From an uncultured Bacilli bacterium (GTDB taxonomy: Bacteria > Bacillota_I > Bacilli_A > RF39 > UBA660), in NCBI GenBank assembly GCA_947598325.1, contig CANQFD010000006.1:1-64000 (forward strand): a stretch of DNA of 64,000 nucleotides, in the 5' to 3' direction. The position numbers and the translations under genes were made by a program. Shown piece by piece: positions 32,922-40,962 of this stretch. Under the pieces are notes generated by a model. It was not told the origin of the DNA. It made no database searches and worked only from the letters and a program-made list of their open reading frames with translations. How positions within the stretch are numbered: position 1 is the first letter of the stretch; every line of letters starts with the position of its first letter.

Positions 32922-34736
32922 ATGTGTGGAATTGTTGGATATATAGGAAAGAATAAAAGGGCCAAAAATGTTGTAATCAATGGATTGGAAAGATTAGAAT
33001 ATAGAGGTTATGACTCTGCAGGTATTGCATTTTCAAATGACAATGAAATTGTAATTCAAAAGGAAGAAGGAAGAATTTCTAATTTAAAAAATAACATTGA
33101 TTTCAATAAAAAATCTAATATTGCTATAGGTCATACAAGATGGGCAACACATGGTGTACCTAGTAAAGATAATGCACATCCTCATAAATGTAATAAAATT
33201 ACTATTGTTCATAATGGAATAATAGAAAATTATATTGAACTTAAAGAAGAATTAAAAAAATTAGGTTATACTTTTAATTCTGAAACAGATACAGAAGTTG
33301 CATGTGCACTCTTAGATTATTTATATAAAGATAAAAAGAATATTAATTTAGCTATTAAAGAATTTCAAAAATTAACAAAAGGATCATATGCTATAGGAAT
33401 ATTATGTGATGACGATTTAGATTCTTTATATGCTATTAAGAAAAATAGTCCATTGATTATAGGAGTAAACGATAATGAAAACTATATTGCATCTGATGTA
33501 CCTGCTATACTTGATTTTACAAATAAATATATAACTTTAGAAGATGGAGAGTTTGCTAAAATCACTCCTTATAATGTACATGTATATGATTCTTTTGATG
33601 AAGTAGTCAAAGAAATTAAACAATTTGAAGGAAGTATTGAAGATATTAATAAAAATGGATATGAACACTATATGGCTAAAGAAATTAATGAACAACCTGA
33701 AGTATTTAAAAAAATGGCAACTATATATATAGATTCTAGCTCAGATAATATAATAAGTAATATGCCTGATCTAAGTAATTATAAGTCTATTACAATTGTT
33801 GCTTGTGGGAGTGCAATGCATGCTGGTCTTATTGGTAAAAATTTAATAGAAGAATATGGAGATATCCCTGTTAATGTTGAAATAGCTAGTGAATTTAGGT
33901 ATAAAAAATTATTTATTAACAAAGATTCATTAGTTATTGCTATATCACAATCTGGAGAAACTGCTGATACATTAGAAGCAATTAAAATAGCCAAGGAAAA
34001 AGGTTGTGATACTTTGGCAATAGTAAATGTCAATGGTAGTTCTATTTCAAGAGTTGTTTCAAAAGTATTATATACAAAAGCAGGTCCTGAAATTGCAGTA
34101 GCAACTACTAAAGCCTACTCTGCTCAAACTACATTACTTTCTTTTATAGCATATAGTCTTGCTAAAAATAGCAATGATAAAAATAAATTAAGTGAAATCA
34201 GTTCGTTTCTCAATGATTTAAATAAATTACCTATTCAAATGAGAGAAATTTTAGATAATGAAAAATATTATAAGGAGATAGCCGACCATATTTCTAAAAA
34301 TAATGATATATTCTTTATAGGACGTGGAATTGATTATGCATTATGTATGGAAGGATCTTTAAAATTAAAAGAAATATCATATATTCATAGTGAAGCTTAT
34401 GCTGCTGGAGAATTAAAACATGGTACAATTTCATTAATAGATAAAGGAACCCCAGTAATAGGCATAGTAACAGATAAAAAAATTGCTGATAAAACAATAA
34501 GTAATATTAAAGAGGTTAAATCAAGAGGTGCAAATGTTATTTATATTACAACTGATGAACTTAGTAAAAATGGTGACTTCTATGATATAAAGATAACTAT
34601 TCCAAAAACAAATGCATTACTTCAACCGCTTCTTACAATATTACCACTTCAATTAATTTCATATCATGTTGCTAAAAATAGAAACTGTGATATTGATAAA
34701 CCTAAAAATTTAGCTAAATCAGTTACCGTTGAATAA
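32922..34736 (+). CDS. glmS: Glutamine-fructose-6-phosphate aminotransferase
   Basis: GlmS makes glucosamine-6-phosphate from fructose-6-phosphate and glutamine, the first committed step to UDP-GlcNAc and the cell wall. The N-terminal glutaminase begins with the nucleophile Cys2 (MCGIVGYIGK), with GHTRWATHG and HNGIIENY following. Two SIS domains follow (ISQSGETADTLEA near 345). The C-terminal DKPKNLAKSVTVE is canonical. Length 604 is normal. AGGAGAAATAAATT precedes the ATG. Expression is expected to fall when GlcN6P activates the ribozyme in its leader. Confidence 0.98.
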   Translation: MCGIVGYIGKNKRAKNVVINGLERLEYRGYDSAGIAFSNDNEIVIQKEEGRISNLKNNIDFNKKSNIAIGHTRWATHGVPSKDNAHPHKCNKITIVHNGIIENYIELKEELKKLGYTFNSETDTEVACALLDYLYKDKKNINLAIKEFQKLTKGSYAIGILCDDDLDSLYAIKKNSPLIIGVNDNENYIASDVPAILDFTNKYITLEDGEFAKITPYNVHVYDSFDEVVKEIKQFEGSIEDINKNGYEHYMAKEINEQPEVFKKMATIYIDSSSDNIISNMPDLSNYKSITIVACGSAMHAGLIGKNLIEEYGDIPVNVEIASEFRYKKLFINKDSLVIAISQSGETADTLEAIKIAKEKGCDTLAIVNVNGSSISRVVSKVLYTKAGPEIAVATTKAYSAQTTLLSFIAYSLAKNSNDKNKLSEISSFLNDLNKLPIQMREILDNEKYYKEIADHISKNNDIFFIGRGIDYALCMEGSLKLKEISYIHSEAYAAGELKHGTISLIDKGTPVIGIVTDKKIADKTISNIKEVKSRGANVIYITTDELSKNGDFYDIKITIPKTNALLQPLLTILPLQLISYHVAKNRNCDIDKPKNLAKSVTVE

Positions 34737-34738
34737 AT

Positions 34739-34767
34739 AAAAGAGTTCTTATTTTGAACTCTTTTTT
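34739..34767. terminator. Bidirectional terminator between glmS and the LOG-like gene
   Basis: AAGAGTTC-TTATTTT-GAACTCTT is followed by TTTT, and by A-run/T-run in the other direction. Its right arm lies inside the last codons of the minus-strand gene. Confidence 0.85.
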
Positions 34768-35291
34768 GACTGTATATAATTTTTTATATCATCTACAGAA
34801 TTAAATACTTTACATAAATCATTAAATACATATTTATTTGATACTTTATTGTAAATTTTATTAAACATATTAATTAAATCATCATAAAAGCCATTTATAT
34901 TAAATAATAATATCTCTTTATTATGTAGTTTTGTTCTTTTAGATTCTAATATATATACAAATTCTGATAACGTTCCAAATGCCCCAGGAAGAAATATAAT
35001 CAAATCTGATTCTTCTTCTAACATTTTATTACTTTCTTCTAAAGAATTAACCATATGAACTTTATCTAATTTAAGACCCTCTAAATCCTCTTTATACATT
35101 TCATAACAAATACCTATAATTTTTCTATTATTATTTAAAAATTCTCTATAACAAATACCCATAAGTCCCCTATTTGTACAACCAAATACTAAGTCATTAT
35201 TTTCACTTATTTCTTCAACTAAGTATTTTGTTACAATTTTATATTCTTCACTTATTTCATCAGATGATGAACAACCTATAAAAATCCTCAT
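34749..35291 (-). CDS. LOG-like Rossmann-fold protein
   Basis: A 180-residue protein with a Rossmann-like start (MRIFIGCSSSDEIS) and PGAFGTLSEFVYIL, a variant of the PGGxGTxxE motif of the LOG/TIGR00730 family. Members with the intact motif release free base from nucleoside monophosphates; here the second Gly is Ala-Phe, so activity is uncertain. The start is ATG 35291 after AGGTGAATATT, not the track GTG. Confidence 0.75.
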   Translation of the reverse strand: MRIFIGCSSSDEISEEYKIVTKYLVEEISENNDLVFGCTNRGLMGICYREFLNNNRKIIGICYEMYKEDLEGLKLDKVHMVNSLEESNKMLEEESDLIIFLPGAFGTLSEFVYILESKRTKLHNKEILLFNINGFYDDLINMFNKIYNKVSNKYVFNDLCKVFNSVDDIKNYIQSKKSSK

Positions 35292-35391
35292 AATATTCAC
35301 CTACTTAATATATATCCTCTTACTTTTTTATTTTATTACAATATTATGATATTTTCAATATAATTAATTACTTTTACTATAACTCTTAATA

Positions 35392-35901
35392 TTATCTATG
35401 AGTTTTTCTATGGCTAAAAATAATTATAATATCAATTAACATTAAGAATAGTAATAAAAAAGTTAAAAAATTAGGAATTAAAAATATATATTTATCTATA
35501 AAAGGTTGAATAATATATATTACAAATAATGAACCTAATGTCCAAGATAAAGATATTTCTAATGCAACATATTTTCCAATACTAAATTTAAATTGACTAT
35601 AATCCCAAAATGTAGTATGAAAAACTTTTTCTATTATTACCCCTCCTATCCACTCCAAAAAAGTTAAGATAAACATAATAACTAGTAAAAAAATTAATAC
35701 TTCAAGCCATTTATGAAGTTCTAATATCTTAATTAAAAATCTATAAACAAGCAGTATAAGAACACACCCAATACCATAAATAGGAGTCCAAGGCCCATAC
35801 AATATTCCACTTCCCATTTTTTCTTTTTTTAAAAGACATATTATATTTTCTAATAAAAAACCTAAAAAAGAATATATTAAAAAACAATTAATAAAATACA
35901 T
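35392..35901 (-). CDS. Putative ABC-transporter type IV (CmpB family) membrane protein
   Basis: A small membrane protein with about five helices and the family signatures SFLGFLLENI, GILYGPWTPIYGIG and EWIGGVIIEKVFHTTFWDYS. The family is named for a presumed transport role that is unproven. GGTGATTGT precedes the ATG. It stands alone between a LOG-like gene and the tRNA-fragment region. Confidence 0.82.
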   Translation of the reverse strand: MYFINCFLIYSFLGFLLENIICLLKKEKMGSGILYGPWTPIYGIGCVLILLVYRFLIKILELHKWLEVLIFLLVIMFILTFLEWIGGVIIEKVFHTTFWDYSQFKFSIGKYVALEISLSWTLGSLFVIYIIQPFIDKYIFLIPNFLTFLLLFLMLIDIIIIFSHRKTHR

Positions 35902-36059
35902 ACAATCACCATAAATATTATTCCACCAAACATAAAAATTTATTACAGTATTGTATATTTTAAATCATCTGATTTTACATTTTATTAAAAAAGACATATC
36001 ATTTAAATAGAATAATAATCAATAAATTTTTATTTTATGCAATTTTTTGATATATTTTT

Positions 36060-36087
36060 ACTCGAAAGTTCGAGTATCAATCAATCT
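36060..36087. repeat. tRNA-proximal hairpin, copy 3
   Basis: ACTCGAA-AG-TTCGAGT then TATCAATCAATCTGG, the same motif as at 30698-30729 and 31927-31957, here also ending at a CCA-like tGG. Confidence 0.6.
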
Positions 36088-36103
36088 GGTGCGAGTGGCA
36101 TAG
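36087..36103 (-). pseudogene. Truncated tRNA 3' end
   Basis: On the minus strand GCCACTCGCACCA resembles an acceptor 3' strand plus CCA, preceded by the tRNA-proximal hairpin repeat. It runs directly into the stop codon of the DUF3419-like gene. Only about 17 nt remain, so the call rests on context. Confidence 0.35.
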
Positions 36104-37174
36104 TTATTTACAACCTTTTTGATATACTAATATTGAATCTTTAAAACCTAAACCACATCCTAAACCAGTGGGATTCAATTCATGATATCTAATATCCAAA
36201 TCACTTAGATATTTTATAAATTGAGCATTTCTAAAAGCATACAATTTATCCATTAAAGTTCTTTGGCCTTTTTTATAAGCAATTTCATCATGTAAAATTT
36301 TAATACTTGGATTGTTTTCAAATAAACACAAAAGTTTGGCATATAAAATAGATTTTTTACCATATCGTTTAATATCTTTCAAACAGCAACGATATAGATA
36401 TGTAATTAACATTTTTCCATCTTTGTTTAAGCGAGATATCAAATTGATTATAGATTGTGTAAAAACTTGATCCCCATTGTAAAATATTTGCGAATTAACA
36501 TACTCATAAATGTTCGTTAAATTAATTAAATCATATGTATCATTTAATGTACTTGCTAAACTAGATAAATCTTCGTCTAAATATTTAATTTTTATGTTCC
36601 CAAACCTGTTTTGTAAAAATCTATAATTATTATCTTCGAGATATCTAGTAAAATTTATAGCACAATATTTTGAAAAATCGACACCTGTAAGATATGCATT
36701 ATTTTTCTGGAGACCAAGGTACCTAAATAAATTGCTAACAATTTCTTGTATATTACAATTTTTGAATAATTCTTGCCAAAAAGTTGATACATCTTCTGTT
36801 AAATTATTTTTTAAGTAAGTAAAAATAGGTATATTAAAGATATCTTCATACATAAAATTCAAAAATTCTTTTTTAGAAAGATTTTTAATTGCAGCAAATT
36901 TTAATTCTGTAAAATATTTAGAAAGATGATTAATATCAAAACATGTAATTTCTGTAATTCCATTTAATATTGCTTCTAATTGATGATCTCCAGAAGCAGT
37001 TGGTAGTAATGCTTTTTTATAATTTCCATCTAGAAAAGGCATATATTCTTTAATATTTTCAGTTGTGTTTTGATAGATTCTACTATGTTTTTTCATCTCA
37101 TCATAATTATCATAATATTTTGAGAATTTTGCAATTTTAATTGCTTGTTTAATATCTTCTTCTAACCTTGTCAT
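36104..37174 (-). CDS. DUF3419-like SAM-dependent methyltransferase
   Basis: The protein has a class I methyltransferase core of the DUF3419 type (relatives include betaine-lipid synthase BtaA): LLPTASGDHQLEAILNG then ITCFDINHLSKYFTELKFAAIKNL as motif I and adjacent strand, and DTYDLINLTNIYEY as the motif IV region. A C-terminal strand has GLGCGLGFKDSILVY. Substrate is unknown. It is a fuller paralogue of the gene at 25120-25968. Some codons (CGT, CGA, TCG) look richer in GC than in the neighbours, and it sits between a tRNA remnant and tRNA-Thr, which together hint at acquisition. AAGGGGGG precedes the ATG. Confidence 0.8.
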   Translation of the reverse strand: MTRLEEDIKQAIKIAKFSKYYDNYDEMKKHSRIYQNTTENIKEYMPFLDGNYKKALLPTASGDHQLEAILNGITEITCFDINHLSKYFTELKFAAIKNLSKKEFLNFMYEDIFNIPIFTYLKNNLTEDVSTFWQELFKNCNIQEIVSNLFRYLGLQKNNAYLTGVDFSKYCAINFTRYLEDNNYRFLQNRFGNIKIKYLDEDLSSLASTLNDTYDLINLTNIYEYVNSQIFYNGDQVFTQSIINLISRLNKDGKMLITYLYRCCLKDIKRYGKKSILYAKLLCLFENNPSIKILHDEIAYKKGQRTLMDKLYAFRNAQFIKYLSDLDIRYHELNPTGLGCGLGFKDSILVYQKGCK

Positions 37175-37263
37175 TAAATCCCCCCTTTAAATGCGTCTTA
37201 TTGTATCATACATAATTTATAATTTCAATAATTTAGGCTATTTAAAATTAGTATTTTGTTTTG

Positions 37264-37312
37264 ACAAAATATTTAACCCCCTAGGTATTTTGACAAGCAT
37301 ATCAAAATTACC
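37264..37312. repeat. Palindromic repeat copy 1 (matches 56962-57009)
   Basis: ACAAAATATTTAACCCCC then TAGGTATTTTGACAAGCATA and TCAAAATTACCT differs from the 57-kb copy at only a few positions. An inner palindrome (AGGTATTTTGA/TCAAAATTACCT) could form a hairpin. It lies beside tRNA-Thr; its partner lies beside small-peptide locus 2. Confidence 0.8.
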
Positions 37313-37338
37313 TAAGGGCTATTCATTTTTATATCAAA

Positions 37339-37356
37339 GTTCGAAAAAGTTCGAAC
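37339..37356. repeat. GTTCGAA hairpin before tRNA-Thr (matches 57381-57398)
   Basis: GTTCGAA-AAAG-TTCGAAC, flanked by AAA and AGAAAyGTCA, is nearly identical to the segment before tRNA-Leu at 57.4 kb. Confidence 0.75.
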
Positions 37357-37367
37357 AGAAACGTCAA

Positions 37368-37443
37368 TGGTGCTGAAAGCAGGAATTGAACCCGCAACCT
37401 ACTGATTACGATTCAGTTGCTCTACCAATTGAGCTATTTCAGC
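37368..37443 (-). tRNA. tRNA-Thr (CGT)
   Basis: 76 nt with encoded CCA. Acceptor GCUGAAA/UUUCAGC, anticodon stem ACUGA/UCAGU with loop AUCGUAA carrying CGU, and T-loop UUCAAUU. It reads ACG threonine codons. Confidence 0.93.
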
Positions 37444-37474
37444 ATATATTAATTATATCATAAAATAAAAAAAA

Positions 37475-37744
37475 TTAATCTATTTTTAGATTAACTATTG
37501 TAATTCCTGTATTAAATCCATCTAATTTATAGTCAATTACATTTTTATTATGTTTTAAAAATTTATATACTTCTTCTTTAACTACACCTGTTCCTTTACC
37601 ATGTATTATAACAATTTTTTTATTTTTTAATTTAATACTATCATTTATAAATTCTTCCGTTTTTATCTTTGCATTTACTCTATCATATCCATGAAGATCT
37701 ATAGATGGTAAAAAATCAATAAATGGATTAACTATTTTGTTCAT
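37475..37744 (-). CDS. Stand-alone Smr domain protein
   Basis: An 89-residue Smr domain, as found at the C-terminus of MutS2, where it acts as a DNA or RNA nuclease. Motifs are SIDLHGYDRVNAKIKTEEFI and IVIIHGKGTGVVKEEV, ending in a short strand. No MutS2 ATPase region is attached. It overlaps the PfkB-like gene by 17 bp and is co-transcribed with it. In some Firmicutes such small Smr proteins occur alone; substrate unknown. Confidence 0.88.
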   Translation of the reverse strand: MNKIVNPFIDFLPSIDLHGYDRVNAKIKTEEFINDSIKLKNKKIVIIHGKGTGVVKEEVYKFLKHNKNVIDYKLDGFNTGITIVNLKID

Positions 37745-38615
37745 ATATTCTTATTACCTCTTTTATATTTAATGTTGTTTTGTTATTATCACATAAAAAT
37801 TTTGATATAGTAGCAAGCTTTATAGCTTTATCTATACTAAATTGATTTGCGATTCCATAAATAATAGTTGCTTTATATATATCAAAACTATTTTCACTTT
37901 TAACATTTTTATTTCCTAATTTTGGTATTATATTTAACCTATTATTACTCTGGTATATTGACCCTATTTCTTCGCTATATATTATTATTTTACCAGAAAA
38001 TAGTTCTTTTGTCTTCATATAAGTATCAATTATTGTTTTTTTATTAACAATATTAATTTTAGATGAAGTTAGTATTTGTGCATATTTAAGAGGTATTATT
38101 ATATAATCAGATAATTTAGCAATGTTTAAGTTTTCTTCATTAAGTGAAGCAATTGTATTTATTACCTTCACATCTGAGTTCATATTTTTTAGTTTTTTTA
38201 CTAATTCATATTGTGCAGAATCTGCATATATTATATCTGGTTTAAAATTTAAGTCTCTTACAAGTTCATATTTATAATTATCCTTTTCATACAATACTGT
38301 CTTTGAATTATTTTTCAAATTTCTTATTATATAGTTTTTATTTGTTTTTGAATTATTTATTACATTTACATAATCTGAGTTTATTAAATTACTATGTAAA
38401 TTATTAATTATCTCTCTTCCTTCAATATCATCACCAATACTTGAAAAATACCAAGTATTAAGTTCGTATTTAGATAATATTATACAAATATTTAATATAT
38501 TTCCTAAGCTTTTTGTTTTTTTAACCAAACTATATGACTGTCCTTCAATAGGATAAGAATTAAAAAATAGATTTATATTATAACTTAAATTACCTACTGC
38601 AATTACATTTTTCAT
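37728..38615 (-). CDS. Degenerate PfkB/ribokinase-family protein
   Basis: The fold of the ribokinase family is apparent (NVIAVGNLSYNINLFFNS, FSSIGDDIEGREI, and a C-terminal helix after the nucleotide site). The usual GGKGAN near residue 40 is LGNILNI, and the DTTGAGD anion-hole motif is ENSFD: the Asp remains, but the glycines that bind phosphate are lost. Sugar kinase activity is doubtful. The start is ATG 38615 after AGGTGATAATT, not the track GTG. Its length (295) is normal and the frame is open, so it appears selected for some function. Confidence 0.75.
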   Translation of the reverse strand: MKNVIAVGNLSYNINLFFNSYPIEGQSYSLVKKTKSLGNILNICIILSKYELNTWYFSSIGDDIEGREIINNLHSNLINSDYVNVINNSKTNKNYIIRNLKNNSKTVLYEKDNYKYELVRDLNFKPDIIYADSAQYELVKKLKNMNSDVKVINTIASLNEENLNIAKLSDYIIIPLKYAQILTSSKINIVNKKTIIDTYMKTKELFSGKIIIYSEEIGSIYQSNNRLNIIPKLGNKNVKSENSFDIYKATIIYGIANQFSIDKAIKLATISKFLCDNNKTTLNIKEVIRIYEQNS

Positions 38616-38673
38616 AATTATCACCTAATATTATTATGACAAAATAAAAAGAGCTTATGCTCATTAATATATT

Positions 38674-39258
38674 TCAATTAATATTATTTTTATTTAATAT
38701 ATAACATTTTCCACACATTGGTACATATTTAACATCATCTTTTGCTCCATCAATAAGTATTTCATTTCCATCAAGTGTAAATTTACCATTAATTAATCTA
38801 GCATTAAATTTTGCCCTTTTACCACATTCACAAATTGTTATTAATTCTTCAAGTTCATCTGCAACCTCAAGCAATCTTTTACTACCTTCAAATAAATTAC
38901 TTCTAAAATCAGTTCTAAGTCCATAACAAATTACAGGTATATCTAAAATCTTACTTACATACCAAAGTTCATTCACTTGAAGTGTACTTAAAAATTGAGA
39001 TTCATCTACTAAAATACATGAAACATTATCTTTCCATTCATCAAAATAATTAGATAATGATTTATCATTATCAATTAATATATCAACTTTTCTTTTAAGT
39101 CCTATTCTAGATTCTAAATAATTATCTCCTTTAGTATCAATACTTGATTTTATAACTACAATCTTTCTATTATTTTCATCATAGTTATGTGCAACTTGCA
39201 TTAATGCAGAACTTTTACCACAATTCATTGCACCATATCTAAAATATAATTTAGCCAT
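38674..39258 (-). CDS. tdk: Thymidine kinase
   Basis: Type II thymidine kinase salvages thymidine to dTMP. The P-loop is GAMNCGKSSALM at residues 8-19, the Walker B/active region is CILVDESQFLS, then CYGLRTDFRSNLF, and the lasso domain has CECGKRAKF with a second CGKC for structural zinc. Length 194 is normal. It stands between xerD and the PfkB-like gene. Confidence 0.97.
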   Translation of the reverse strand: MAKLYFRYGAMNCGKSSALMQVAHNYDENNRKIVVIKSSIDTKGDNYLESRIGLKRKVDILIDNDKSLSNYFDEWKDNVSCILVDESQFLSTLQVNELWYVSKILDIPVICYGLRTDFRSNLFEGSKRLLEVADELEELITICECGKRAKFNARLINGKFTLDGNEILIDGAKDDVKYVPMCGKCYILNKNNIN

Positions 39259-39290
39259 TTTTTATCCTCCTTATAAATTATTAATACATA

Positions 39291-40178
39291 TTATTTATTT
39301 CTTGGATGACATTTTAAAAATACCTCTCTTAAATGTTCATTACTTACATGTGTATATATTTCAGTGGATGATAATGATTCATGTCCAAGTAATTCCTGAA
39401 CCGCTAATAAATTACAATCATTATCTAGTAAATGTGTTGCAAATGTATGTCTAAACATATGAGGTGTTATATTCATTTTTAAACTTGTTTTTTTAATAAT
39501 ATTATCAATAATTTGTTCTATACGTCTTGTAGTTAGCTTATTTCTCTTTTTACCCACTATTAAATATTCACTTGAAACACCATCTAATAATTCATCTCTA
39601 CCGTTTTTAATATATAAATTCATTATCTCAAGGGCATATTTTCCAAATACAACTATTCTCTCTTTACTACCTTTACCATAAATAAGAATTGTTTTTTTTC
39701 TAAAATCAATATCTTTTAATTTTATATTAACTAATTCTGATACACGAATACCACACGCATATAAAATTTCAATAATAAGTCTTTCTCTTTGACCAACTGC
39801 AGTATCTAGATCTGGAATTTCAAGAATTTCTTCTAAATTATTATAACTAATAAAATTAGGAATTTTTTTATCTTTTTTAGGTGAAGATACTAATAAAAAT
39901 GGGTTATTTTTTATTTTACCTTCATTTTCTAAATATTTATAAAAAGTTCTAAGTGAGCTTAATTTTCTTGAAACAGATGTTTTTGCATTTTTGTTGTTAT
40001 TCAAAAATATTAAGTAGTTTAATGATAAATCATAATTCATATCAGTATATTTAATATTTTCTTTATTTAAAAATGTTAAATATTCTTTTAGATCCTTCTC
40101 ATAATTTAAACAAGTATTCTCAGAATAATTCTTTTGATATCTTAAATACTCTATAAAACTATCTATTAATTTTTCCAT
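39291..40178 (-). CDS. xerD: Tyrosine recombinase XerD/XerC family
   Basis: A site-specific recombinase that resolves chromosome dimers. The SAM-like N-terminal domain (about residues 1-85) is followed by a catalytic domain with the full set: Arg in GIRVSELVN, Lys in GKGSKERIV, HMFRHTFATH, and LGHESLSSTEIYTHV with the nucleophile Tyr. Size (295) fits XerC/D. The upstream gene's stop (ATGTGA) overlaps the track GTG; I prefer ATG 40178, though neither has a strong Shine-Dalgarno. Xer housekeeping is likeliest; an integrase of the accessory DNA cannot be excluded. Confidence 0.88.
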   Translation of the reverse strand: MEKLIDSFIEYLRYQKNYSENTCLNYEKDLKEYLTFLNKENIKYTDMNYDLSLNYLIFLNNNKNAKTSVSRKLSSLRTFYKYLENEGKIKNNPFLLVSSPKKDKKIPNFISYNNLEEILEIPDLDTAVGQRERLIIEILYACGIRVSELVNIKLKDIDFRKKTILIYGKGSKERIVVFGKYALEIMNLYIKNGRDELLDGVSSEYLIVGKKRNKLTTRRIEQIIDNIIKKTSLKMNITPHMFRHTFATHLLDNDCNLLAVQELLGHESLSSTEIYTHVSNEHLREVFLKCHPRNK

Positions 40179-40183
40179 ATTAC

Positions 40184-40957
40184 TCACATCTTATGTTTAT
40201 TATTTTGATTATTTAATAAGTATTTATATTTTTCCACATAATATCTATATTTATCTGTGTCTTGTAATAAACTATAAAGTTCTTCATATTTTTCTTCTAC
40301 ACTTATATAACTATTTAATATATCTAAAACCTCTTCTTCTTCATTAGATAATACGTCAATTTTATCAAATGTACTTTGGTAAACTTCTTTACATTTTTTA
40401 AATGCTTCCATCTTTTTTTCAGCAGTAAGATTAAATTTAAATTTTTTCATATCATCTTCGTTTAATAGCACTAATGCAAAATCTCTATAGTTTCTATAAT
40501 CACTATTTGTTAATGATAATAAAGAATAGTATTCTTGTGTATTTTTAAGTAACATTGAGAAATATAATCTAAATGCAGGAATTTTTATAAGATCTTCTAT
40601 ATTTTCTGATTTTAAATATTTTTTAATATTATATCTCTTTTCAAGATATTCTTTTACATCATCAACGTTTTTATTTGACATTATTTGTATAATACCATTT
40701 TTATTTTCTTCAAATAATATAGGTCTATGTTTATAATACAATACCCTTTCCTTATTTTTTTGAGAAGATTCAATATAAATTCTATAATTTTCATAATTAA
40801 ATATAGATTCTCCAGCTAGAGAAGTAACCAAAGAATACTGCGATTGAAAACATGAAGTAAAATCATCTATTGATAGTAAGGTATCTCTCATTATTTCTAA
40901 TTTTTTATCATCTGTTTCTAATATTAATCTATAATTCTTTCTCTTTGGATTATTCAT
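40184..40957 (-). CDS. Conserved-looking hypothetical protein
   Basis: I do not recognise this 257-residue protein. It has no signal peptide or membrane segment, is mixed in secondary structure with a helical C-terminal third, and ends in Lys/Asn-rich sequence. It begins RKNYRLILETDDKKLEIMRD. It overlaps xerD at its stop and lies 5 bp after the pilin-like gene, so the three form one transcription unit. Confidence 0.8.
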   Translation of the reverse strand: MNNPKRKNYRLILETDDKKLEIMRDTLLSIDDFTSCFQSQYSLVTSLAGESIFNYENYRIYIESSQKNKERVLYYKHRPILFEENKNGIIQIMSNKNVDDVKEYLEKRYNIKKYLKSENIEDLIKIPAFRLYFSMLLKNTQEYYSLLSLTNSDYRNYRDFALVLLNEDDMKKFKFNLTAEKKMEAFKKCKEVYQSTFDKIDVLSNEEEEVLDILNSYISVEEKYEELYSLLQDTDKYRYYVEKYKYLLNNQNNKHKM

Positions 40958-40962
40958 ATTAT

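Noticed and set aside
39291-40178. xerD as integrase of a mobile element
   Set aside because: It has Xer length and motifs, lies among housekeeping genes, and no att repeats flank a coherent element.
40184-40187. GTG start of xerD coupled to the upstream TGA
   Set aside because: Possible, but the ATG three codons later gives a usual XerD N-terminus; I kept the ATG and state the doubt in the entry.
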